A DNA stretch of 64,000 nucleotides from Diospyros lotus (lineage: Eukaryota > Streptophyta > Magnoliopsida > Ericales > Ebenaceae): assembly GCF_014633365.1 (NCBI RefSeq), contig NC_068347.1:28376116-28440115 (forward strand), given 5' to 3'. Under the pieces are notes generated by a model. The model was not told the origin of the DNA. It did no database searches and saw only the letters and a program-made list of their open reading frames with translations. Below are positions 55,901 through 64,000 of this stretch, in pieces (position 1 is the first letter of the stretch; the number at the start of each line of letters is the position of its first letter). The translations under genes and the position numbers were made by a program.

Positions 55901-58900
55901 CTGATCCAAGTTTTTCCATCTACTCGTTGAGATGCATATATTGTGCTCAAATTTGTCATTTTTATAATTCTGATCTAAATTTCCAACTCTTTTGTAGGGT
56001 GTGGATTTGTTAAATTTTCTCACCGAGAAATGGCGATGGCTGCTATCAACACTCTTAATGGAATATATACAATGAAAGTAAGCTTATTTTGTTTATTTAT
56101 TTTATGTTTTGATAAGGAAAATAAGGTTTTTTCATTTGTTTAAATGGTGTTATGTTCTGTTTCTTGTGCAAAGGCTATCTTTTCATCTTCTATTTTCATC
56201 ATAGGGGTGTGATCAACCATTAACTGTTCGGTTTGCTGATCCAAAGAGGCCTAGAGCTGGAGAGTCAAGGTTGTCCTTCTGCTTCATCCTTGAATGGTTC
56301 TGTCCATTTAGCCTACTCTTCATCAGAAGTAGTAGAGTACAGTCAACATTAAGAATTTCTTATATTCAACTTTGGCTTGGAATTTTTTTTATTACTACAA
56401 AAAATTTGAAAAATGCTCACTTTTTTAAATATGGCCAAGTATTTTCTTATCTTGAAAACTCAAAAAAAAAGTTTGAAATAGTTATATAAATGTTTTCAAT
56501 TGTTATATAATGCAATATCTTATTAATAATAATATTAAAATATTAATAATTAATTTTAAATTAGGGATATTGGTACAATATTTAGGATATTGTTAACATT
56601 ATACTTTTATTGATAATAATTCTGTAATATTATTTTATTATTAATTAATTATGTTGATAATATTATCAATACAATATATGTAATATTACTAATATGATAA
56701 TATTACTGATAATAATGAATGATATATATTTTATTAATTATTATATTTTTATTGATATTTTTACTAGTTATTGTAATCAGTTTTACTGTTTATTACCCTA
56801 ATACTATGATGTAATAAGTTATTTATTATTAACGAATTTTTCTGTTTGTTTGTATTGTTGATTTTTCTATATTATAATATTATCATCAATAAATTTTAAA
56901 TTTCATATTTTTACTATTTATATTGATAATAATATAAATACAACGAGTACTGATTTTTGTTGGGCTAGAAGCTCATGTTTTCTTTGGTAACCATGAGAAC
57001 TCACTATATTTTTGTGAAGGAAATAGTGGAAAACATCTCAAAGATGTTGTATAACAGTCTGCATAAGTTTGGAAAACTTGAAAATTTAGTTGTTTTGTTT
57101 TTCTATTTGAAATTTTTTCTCATTTGAACACATGTTCAATTCCTCTTTTTAGTGAAATTTTTTCTAAAAAACATACCTTGTTTTCTGCAATTCAGCAACC
57201 CTATATTCTTTAGGTCCCTTCTTTTAGAATTCTATCATTGGAACCTTGGATTTTGACAAGTTCCAACTTTTTTCTGAATAGTTGTAACTTCTTAAAACGG
57301 AGTGGTGTTTTTTGTCTTGTTTCTGTGGCAGAATGTTTGAAATTATTTGTTTGATAAACCTTCCGATGCTTATTATAAGTCTCTTGCAGGGTTGCAGGAA
57401 TTCCAAAAGATTAAATGTTCTTTTACAAATATGGGCCTAACAGAAAGACATTTATATATATGCATATATATAAAGTAGAGGTTTAATTTTTTTTTTCCAT
57501 GTCCTACCTTATATATATATTTCTAAAGTTGTAGAGGTTTAATGATTATTGAAAGGCTATTGAAGGAATTCCAAAAGATTAAATTCTCATTTACAATATG
57601 AGCTTTATAGAATGACACACACACAGAGGCAAGGATAGAGGTTTAAAATGTTTTTTGTCATCTCCTGCTTTATAGTTATCCTATTCTTTTTTACAATTGC
57701 TATTGACATCTTGCCCCTGCGTTGCTCTATTGACATTACTCATTTTCACCTCTTTTTAGTTTGTAGTATTGGCTTAATTTATTTTTCCATCTGCAGGGGT
57801 GGTCCTTCATTTGGAGGCCCAGGTTTTGGTCCCCGGTTTCCAGCCCCAGGAGTTAGGTAAATCATTTCATAATTCAAATTGAAGTTCACTGCTCTATTAT
57901 TATTTTCCTCTTTTCCCTGTCTTGCTTGCTTCTAAATTTTTCTCTCTTTTCTTTATTGTTTTTCCATATGGACCTTGTCTAATGTTTCTTTTATAGATCA
58001 ATCCCAAACCTTGGTGACCCCATGCCTGGTCGTGCACCATCTAATGCTTGGCAAACAACGAGTCCTCAGAATCTAGGGTCCTTTCCAAATGCTGGCATAC
58101 AAGGTTTTGGTAATCAGATACTTCCTCGATCTGCAGATGCGACCATGAATTCAACTTTGGTATGGAATGCTTGATTTATATTCAATCTATGTTTATTTGG
58201 TAGTTTTTTTTTTTATCCATTTTGTTCTTTTCAAGGAAAAGTTTCCATTAGTTTAGTATGCTAAGAAGCTTGGAAAAGCATTGGGGAAGAAGGTATTGTG
58301 TAGTTAATGACATTATTCAGAGTGATCCTTAACTTATTAAGGATGCCTAATGATGGAGAAAGGACACTTCGTAAGAATCAAGGAGATCTTCACAATTGTA
58401 TTATAAAAGAATCAAATTAATGAGCCACGGTATGAAACCTTGGGGCCAACATGGAAACTACTTATTCACCGAGACATCTGATGGAAATATCTAGAACTAA
58501 ATGGAAAGATTAACATATGATGTCTGTAGATTTAGAAAAAAGCTTATGAGAAAGTCCCTAGAGAAGTCTTATTGAGGGTCTTAAAAAAGAAAGGATGATG
58601 AATTGCTTATATAAGGTTGTTAAAGATATGCATCATGGAACATAAATATGTGCTGGGATATAGTTATCAATAATGTGGTATAGGAAAAGGTTTGAGGCAT
58701 GTTAATATGCTAATTTTGTGGCATGGGTGGTAGGCTTAATTGGTTTATTATTTCAGTTCATTTACATTTTAGTTATATTTGAGTCAAAATTGGTTGGATT
58801 GATGATAATCTGCTATTATAGTCTGTTTTGTTTTGTTCTGTTTTGAGTTCTCTTGTATTTTGGTGAGGGTTTCTTTTCTGTAAGTTCTTTGAAATTTTTT

Positions 58901-61900
58901 CTAATTTCAAGTTTCTTCTTTAGTTTTAAATTGTTTTAGTTGTCTTCATATACTGCTTGACATCCCCATTCTTGGTGATCTGGATTGTATTTCTCATGCT
59001 CCAGGGCCGCAAAATAACAATGATGCAGATTGTGGTTCCTTGGGAGTAGGGAGGAACCAAGTAACTGTCTGCTGTGAATATGTGACGGAGATAACAATTA
59101 TGATTGAGTTAAATTAAGGATCCGCATTAAGCCCTTATATCTTTGCCCTATTAATGGATGAATTCATTAAAGACAGCTAGATAGAGGTGCCTTGGTGTGC
59201 TATTTCTAGATGACATTATCCTGGTGGATGAGACAAAAGTTGTGAATGTTCAGCTTGAGATATGGAGGAACACTTTAAAATCTAAAGATTTTAAGTTGCA
59301 CAGATTGAAAAATTAAATGTATAAATGTAAGTTAAGTAAAATATAAGCATGGATGTTATGGTGAGATTTGAAAATCAAGTAATCCCGAATATTCTTGGAT
59401 AGGATGGTTACCAAAAAAAAAAAAAGGTTGGACGGTTAAAATGAAAAAGTGCATCTTGAGTTTTATGTGAAGGCGACCTGACCTGACTATGATTAACCTG
59501 ACTATGCTTGTAATCACTACCATGCTTTTTTGAAAAATATTTGGCTCTTGGGGTCCCATGCAGGTGGATCCTGAATAGTTGAGATTCAAGAAAGGGCTTG
59601 ATTCAGTTGAGTTACATATTTTCTGGACAGGATGAACTCCTAAACATTAATTTCCCTTACCAAATTTCACTGAAAACCTGTGCCTTTTTCCATTGTTAGT
59701 TATTATGTCATGTCTGCTCAAAGATATTTGTCAGAATGAAATAAAGTTTTTAAAACCAGTAGGAATAATACCATGCCATACAGTTTCTGGGTAGCTGTTG
59801 AAGAAAACATTAGAAGTTAACTTAGTATTACATGTTAATTTACTGTATTCTTGCTTTTAACAAATCTTCTTGACATCCAAGTGTTGGATTTTTGCTCGGT
59901 AGGTAGGTTTATGTTTATTGTTTCAGTCAGTTTATATAAATGTTCCATGTGTGGCATTTTCTATTTGGAGTTCTTAGAAAAGATTGTGTATTTTTACATG
60001 CTTTATTAATTACTCTTTTACCTGAATATAAGGACCTTTGGTGTCATATTGTTGGGAATTACAGGGTGGTCCTCCGGGGGCTGCAGATGGGTTGCTACCT
60101 GGACTTGCTGTTTCATCATCTTCATTGCAGCAGGTATACACAGGTTGATGTGTTGTTACCTTCATGTATTTAGCTGGTCCTTATGGATAAATCAGAATCT
60201 ATTTGTCTCTCAATTTTCAGGGTTTTAACCAGTCTTTGCCACAAGTCCCCTTAGTTGGGCAGCAGCAACTGTCACCCCTACAGAAGCCACTTCAGTCAGC
60301 TCAAGACTTACCATCTTCCCTGCAGTTACCCCAACATATTCCATCATCTTACTCACAGTCACTGACTTCCCTTGCATCAGTCCAGCAACTTGGTCAACTA
60401 CAAATTCCTCAGTCAGCAGGTCAAACCCCCTTCAATCAGGCATTGCCAACTCAACAGTTGCTTGGTTTGAGTGGACAGTTAACTGCTTCTCAGCCTCCGG
60501 TCCAGCAGAATGCATCTGTGCAACAAGCACCTATGAATATTAATATACAACCGCATCACCTTTCTGCCATAGCAAATCAACAACAGCTACCCACTAATGT
60601 TCAGCAGCAACTGCTTCAGCCACACCAGCAATCACCTTCTCAGTTTGCTCAGATGCTGTCCCAGCAGAAACAGACACTGCAGGCTAGCTTTCAATCATCT
60701 CAGCAGGCATTCTCTCAGCTTCAGCACCAGTTTCAGCTGATGCAACCTTCTAATCAAAATCCAATTTCACAGCAAAGTTCTCAGGCTGCTAAACAGCAGG
60801 TATTTTATGTTTAGAGGTTAATAAACTTTTAGCTTATTTCTTTCACCTCTTATGTGCATGTTTTTTTTTTTTTTTTTTAAAGAGCTCTGTACTATGGTGT
60901 GGGGGTGCTATCTACTCAATACTCCCTGTTGATAATAATCTACTCCACTTTAATAAGCTATGTGGTTTCAGTTGTTGGTAAGGGAGCATAAGTTGCTGTT
61001 GTTGTAGTTCTCAGGAATATTTAGGATTCTAGGTTGGGTGTTCCTTTTAAACCGTTTAAGTTTAGCTTGGCAGAAGTTTATGTATTATTTGTTGATCTCG
61101 GTGATCTGATTTCTATATCTCTCTTGAGCTGTTATTGTCTTGTTAATTATATTGTTACAGCCTTTGCCTAGTTATTTAATGTCTGAAGTTGTCAGCTGTT
61201 GACATAGGAACTTACTTGAGTAGTTGATGACACATTTCCTGCGGTTAAGGTTTTAGTATGTTGGCAAATTACATGGACAATGTGGTTTTGGCTGAGTTAA
61301 TATGAGTGCTTCTGGATGAAGTCAATTCAAGGCAATGTAGGAAGACATGGTATTTAAACTGTAGATAATCACATCAGAATAACATTGCCAATCCTTCCTT
61401 CAATTAGCGCTCATCTCAGCTCGCTGAGTCATGATGAGAGGTTAAGCTTTGGTGCCACGTGAATTTTCCAGTTTGCTCCCCTTAATGCTAGGTAGGTCAG
61501 TCCTGGTTTGATTGAAGCGTGCATCATTATGGAAATTGCACTCAGTATATCTCATTGAAAGAGCTTTGGTGTCTGGTTCAAGCATGGTGAGGCATGTGTA
61601 ACAAGATCTAATTCTAGTCTATGCATCTGGAGCTCACTTGAGCAAGATTGGTAAGAAATAGTTTGCCAGGTACCCCTTGGGACTGCTTAGAAATATTGCC
61701 TTGGCAAGATTGATTTTTGTATGACTTCACAATTTGTGCCACTTTTGGAAGTGTGCCTATTAGCATGCACTCGAGTATAAAGTTTGCCTACAGGTCAGAC
61801 TACATGATTGAGATACTCTAATACAGTCCTGATGTATTCAAATTTCTCTTTGATTGTACTTGGTACCTGCTGAACATCATACGGTTGAGATTATCTTGGT

Positions 61901-64000
61901 GGATTTTTGGATGTTTGTTAAGTGATATTGTGGGTTTTGATATGATTGATCAATCTTTGATGACTAAAGATCTTCAATTCAGTTGGTGATGAAACTGGTA
62001 GTTTGTTTGAGGATTTGGATTGGGATCATTCGTATGTTGCATCTTGTAATTGTACTTAATCTTATTAGAGGGCTTGGTTTGGCTAGACTAAGTGTGCCAT
62101 ATGGGGATGGGGTTCTGCTCAAGGATTTTCCACATATAGATTCATCTTGATTTATTTGCTTGAGTTTTACTAGTTGACATATAATTGTTCGCCATACATA
62201 TGCATTGAAACAAAAATAAGTTATGTTCATCTTCAATATGCTTGCCTAGTTAAAAGATATTATCTTTGAAGTTTTGGCCTTTTAGGCATAGAAATGATCT
62301 GAGTTGGCTCGCAATAAATCGTGATTTGACTTGTTAACTAGCTCGATAAGTTGAGTTCATGAACAAAATGAGTTGTGAACATGAGCTAAATAATATGGCT
62401 CATTTAATAAATGAGTTGAGCTCAATTCATGAGCCAGCTCGATTGAATTACATGTAATATATATAAAATACAAATTATATGTATACATTAATACTATTGT
62501 TATATTATATTATATTATATCTTAATACTAAAATACATGAAAAGAATTTTCAAGCTTAAAATTTTAATTATTATAAAATTACTTTATTTGTGATGAGTAA
62601 TTTCATTTTTTTCTAATGAATATCCTATAGTAAATTTAATTTGTACATAATATATAATTAATTATGATAAATTTATTAATTCAAAATCATTGCATATTTC
62701 ATATTTGATCTATGCATTTTTTTTTTCCAAGTGATTAATTTTTAGTGTGTTGAAGTAAGATTTCTTTGATTTTTCTTTTTTTTTTTTTGGTATCTAGGTT
62801 GAATTGAGTTAAATGAGTAGTGTTAATGAACCAAGCTCATGAGCTGCTTGGCTCGAGTTGGTTCATTGACTCATTTGGATGCTATTTGAGCCTGACAATT
62901 TTAGGTGAGCGGTTCGTGAGCTTGGTTCAAGTTGAGCTTGAGCTAGAAAATTTGGTTCATTTGAACTTGAGCTGAGCCATGAGCTAAACCAATTTTAAAT
63001 GAGCCAAGCCGAGCTGAACCTCAACTTGGCTCGACTCGACTCATTTCTAGCCCTACTTCCATCTTCTGTATTTAATTTCCACATGCATGTGTGTGGGGGT
63101 GGGAGGATGTCTGGCAATCATGTCGGAGTATGGGAGGTGGTTCGCATACCATGTCATATTTAATTGATGAATGATTGTGTTTGAGGCAGCTTATAGTTGG
63201 AAAATCTGGTACACTTGGAGTTAATTTGGCCACTAGTGAGGCTTGGAGTTCTAATTAAAAGGGGTTCTCTAAGGTTAGTTTGTGAAAGCAGGTAGGAAGA
63301 CCGACTGTACTTTTGGCTAGAGTTTTGGTGTTATTGTAAGACCCTGAATGTAGTCATTTGAAACCTATTTGGTGAGGCTATTGACAAAGGGGCTGTAATG
63401 GGAGATCAGTTGCATCTCATCTTAATGTGATGGTCCTATGTTTTTGAGTGGTGTTTCACGATTGGGAGCTGGATTCAGTATTTGGGGCTTCTCACAGTGC
63501 TATCACTGCAATGAAGTTCATTGATTGGGAATGATACGGCTTCGAGTAACACTTAGAATATACTATTTTCAGTTAAAATCACTTTGTGAGTTTCTTGGAG
63601 GGAAGGTGGTTTGGCATTCTCATTGAAAGGATTATGATACACTAAGGCTCCGGTTAAAGTTGCTCTTTTCTTGGCAGTGACAACTAGGAACTGAAGAAAT
63701 TGCTACCATGGACAGTTTAAGGAATGAAGGATTTTTTTTTTTTCCCCGGTTTAAGTGGTGTTGCATGAGTGGAAGGGCGTGTGTTGATCTTAATCATCTT
63801 ATACCAAGAGCCTTGACTTTAGTCTTTTCAAGTTTTGGACTGGAGTCCTTGACACTTGGGTTAGAGAGTTATTTGTATCAGTGATATAGGGCTGCCTTTG
63901 AGTTAGACACGTGAGAACATGAGATATGACTACTTTATTTGCGCCTGGTGTGCAAGGAATAAAGTGCTTGAAGAGGACCAAGAGGTGGAATCCTATCAAC
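43978..64000 (+). CDS. FCA: FCA, flowering-time RNA-binding protein (5' part; 3' end beyond the window)
   Basis: Thirteen exons: 43978-44335, 45397-45467, 49921-49999, 54098-54180, 54265-54316, 55224-55291, 55487-55553, 55998-56077, 56205-56269, 57797-57856, 57997-58159, 60065-60133 and 60221-60799. All are in phase, giving 598 residues. FCA is a nuclear RNA-binding protein that works with FY to promote proximal polyadenylation of the antisense transcripts of FLC and so speeds flowering. Seen here: a Gly/Arg/His-rich N-terminus with the FCA-typical PLSGQKRGYS; RRM1 (RNP2 LFIGSV 130-135, RNP1 GCCFVKYA 170-177); RRM2 (RNP2 LFVGSL 221-226, RNP1 GCGFVKF 260-266); a Gly/Pro linker; and a Gln-rich, prion-like stretch from about residue 400. 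The WW domain that binds FY is not in the window, so exon 13 ends at a donor and intron 13 runs off the edge. No break was seen. Confidence 0.95.
44336..45396 (+). other. FCA intron 1
   Basis: Intron of 1061 bases; it splits the Asp codon G|AT of SPDRFDGGN. It holds the LINE-tail relic at about 44940-45215 and otherwise nothing recognisable. Confidence 0.9.
44940..45215 (+). mobile_element. LINE 3'-end relic in FCA intron 1
   Basis: The + strand at 45059-45157 reads DRTWLETLRHNIGCHGLVED, then IALDRDGWRSKFM and a stop. A (L/I)ALDRxxWRSK block is the usual C-terminal tail of plant LINE polyproteins. It is followed by 'gtgggatcaaggcttgctattgttgttgtc', like the TTG-repeat 3' UTR of these elements. 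Only the extreme 3' end remains, typical of 5'-truncated LINE insertion. The - strand ORF at 44970-45182 is its antisense shadow. Confidence 0.6.
45868..46194 (-). repeat. 3' LTR of the FCA intron 2 element
   Basis: 327-bp LTR. Read on the - strand it runs TGTCACAACCCGAAGG to GGTCATGACA. It has a TATA-like 'cctataaatagg' and a GA-rich part with an extra GAGAGA relative to the other LTR. Confidence 0.9.
46254..46622 (-). CDS. Second ORF of the gag-only retrotransposon, 122 residues
   Basis: It starts with ATG overlapping the gag stop in an ATGA arrangement (4-base overlap at 46619-46622), in a different frame. The product has no recognised domain; its C-terminus is strongly basic (KRQKKRKIRDKHKKRRRRN), which could bind nucleic acid or act as a nuclear signal. 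It may be the shifted remainder of a longer gag rather than a separate gene. Confidence 0.4.
   Translation of the reverse strand: MTTSTSKFEDYSENYVEGNRTLAVLFIPLSVGALQRRIRFWPATKLEFLSMIENDMVAAITDQLEPFSMEIRMRGVAGLVVAASHSTDVLEEKDTKRQKKRKIRDKHKKRRRRNQTAKVGIG
46619..47480 (-). pseudogene. Retrotransposon gag, N-terminus broken
   Basis: The longest open part (47365-46619, 248 residues) has WTDFAKDLCDQFGKKN, a FNKLKQEGSVTEYQKRFEEL block and FVSRFINGLDD, matching the Retrotrans_gag domain of Ty3/gypsy-type elements. No CCHC zinc knuckle is seen. Upstream in another frame the - strand still reads ELEAAITLAWVADF, then a stop, then PKRSLEAEQKVVTAVNF before shifting into NWVEEMADGLC. The original gag was therefore longer and has at least one stop and one frameshift. 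The C-terminal half is charged and Lys/Glu-rich. Confidence 0.75.
48972..49292 (-). repeat. 5' LTR of the FCA intron 2 element
   Basis: 321-bp LTR, followed on the - strand by TT and the tRNA-Met primer-binding site TGGTATCAGAGC (about 48958-48969). See the whole-element entry for the comparison with its partner. Confidence 0.9.
50000..54097 (+). other. FCA intron 3 (4.1 kb)
   Basis: It splits the first Gly of RNP1 (G|GA before CCFVKY). In Arabidopsis the equivalent long intron 3 contains the proximal poly(A) site through which FCA limits its own expression (the truncated beta transcript). Here the intron is also long. AATAAA occurs at 53199-53204 and 53300-53305, the latter followed by T/G-rich sequence; use of either is not shown. 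Two diverged tandem duplications lie at about 52969-53118 and 53456-53641. The many ORFs have no recognised domain. Confidence 0.85.
53456..53641. repeat. Tandem duplication inside FCA intron 3
   Basis: Units at about 53456-53544 and 53560-53641 share 'tcacagg(t/a)tcagt', 'acaattct(t/g)tgattaaaaaa', 'tgtggtga' and 'tgacactatca'. A 126-residue - strand ORF (53320-53700) reads through both units, giving repeated FFN(Q/H)RIV(N/K)PLT(E/D)PV segments. No known family was recognised. Confidence 0.75.
54719..54740. repeat. CT microsatellite in FCA intron 5
   Basis: About 22 bases of pure CT repeat inside the intron between exons 5 and 6 (54317-55223). It is noted because CT tracts also mark the leaders of SFR2 and FCA. 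Confidence 0.85.
56270..57796 (+). other. FCA intron 9, with an extremely AT-rich core
   Basis: 56490-56950 is almost entirely A/T with irregular 'taataatatta' repeats. Towards the 3' end a diverged direct repeat occurs at about 57398-57485 and 57563-57645, sharing 'ggaattccaaaagattaaat' and 'tagaggttta'. No coding content. Confidence 0.8.
58160..60064 (+). other. FCA intron 11
   Basis: 1.9-kb intron between the exon ending MNSTL and the one starting GGPPGAADG. Its middle is occupied by the LINE reverse-transcriptase relic described separately. Confidence 0.85.
58340..59340 (+). mobile_element. LINE reverse-transcriptase relic in FCA intron 11
   Basis: Broken + strand pieces follow the order of plant LINE reverse transcriptase. 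At about 58526-58600 VDLEK is followed, after a frameshift, by a VPREVL...LKKKG-like stretch. At about 59065-59175 there is a MIELN-type segment, a stop, then GSALSPYIFALLMDEFI. At about 59198-59230, in a shifted frame, LFLDDIILVDE occupies the place of the FADD catalytic motif. 58700-59000 is unrelated sequence between the pieces. It is non-functional. Confidence 0.7.
60800..64000 (+). other. FCA intron 13, continuing beyond the window
   Basis: No further FCA exon was found: neither the segment after the Gln-rich region nor a WW domain (WTE...YYYN...WEKP pattern) appears before the right edge. The intron is therefore at least 3.2 kb. It contains the TIR element at 62283-63055, and T-runs at about 60860 and 63730. 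The small ORFs are not credible genes. Confidence 0.75.
62283..63055. mobile_element. Non-autonomous TIR transposon in FCA intron 13
   Basis: The left end reads TAGGCATAGAAATGA and the right end, reverse-complemented, reads TAGGGCTAGAAATGA (13 of 15 match). The repeats continue imperfectly through (c)tgagttggctcg and gtcgagtcgagcc. Both halves are rich in gagctcg/gagctga motifs pointing inwards, flanking an AT-rich centre (62450-62800). The TAGGG ends suggest a hAT-type MITE, but no clear 8-bp duplication flanks it, so the class is provisional. Confidence 0.5.

Noticed and set aside
60203..60814. A free-standing 203-residue Gln-rich gene
   Set aside because: It is FCA exon 13 (60221-60799) with a few intronic codons at each side; splice sites and phase join it to exon 12.
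1..64000. CRISPR arrays, operons, phage or plasmid features
   Set aside because: The spliced genes, Helitron and LTR elements are those of a plant nuclear genome; none of the tandem repeats has the repeat-spacer pattern of a CRISPR.

Overview
The window is nuclear DNA of a flowering plant, most likely a eudicot. It carries three intron-containing protein genes, all on the + strand with canonical GT...AG junctions, separated and invaded by transposable-element debris. No prokaryotic or organellar features were seen. The species cannot be fixed from the sequence.

Layout. 1-2.9 kb holds retroelement remains: an LTR-like fragment, a 5S-rRNA-bearing Cassandra-type LTR with a foldback copy, and a decayed copia gag with its primer-binding site. 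3.2-10.5 kb is SFR2 (10 exons, 646 residues), the galactolipid-remodelling glycosyl hydrolase-like enzyme of the chloroplast outer envelope. 10.5-13.8 kb is AT-rich intergenic DNA. 13.8-19.2 kb is an Agenet/Tudor gene (461 residues, three exons, each encoding one tandem Agenet pair) matching the layout of Arabidopsis AGDP1/ADCP1, with a decayed fourth cassette in intron 1. 20.8-22.1 kb is a PIF/Harbinger-like TIR element. 23.0-28.2 kb is a solo LTR of about 2.5 kb interrupted by a second solo LTR of the same family, both with recognisable target-site duplications. 28.2-30.3 kb is degenerate minisatellite DNA (73-bp period in part) split by a hAT relic. 30.7-31.2 kb is a broken two-HMA-domain (HIPP-like) gene. 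32.2-41.0 kb is one 8.85-kb Helitron on the - strand with both termini recognisable and a decayed RepHel gene. 41.0-43.8 kb is AT-rich DNA with diverged copies of a dispersed repeat. 43.98 kb to the right edge is the 5' part of FCA, the flowering-time RNA-binding protein: 13 exons encoding 598 residues with both RRMs and the Q-rich region. The WW domain and 3' end lie beyond the window.

FCA is unusually loaded with insertions: a LINE tail in intron 1, a 3.4-kb gag-only LTR retrotransposon in intron 2, tandem repeats with an antisense ORF in the 4.1-kb intron 3, a LINE reverse-transcriptase relic in intron 11 and a TIR element in intron 13. The host genes look intact. They act in separate processes (membrane freezing tolerance, heterochromatin reading, RNA 3'-end processing), and nothing here suggests they work as a cluster. 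Gene identities rest on remembered family sequences and motifs; no database search was run.
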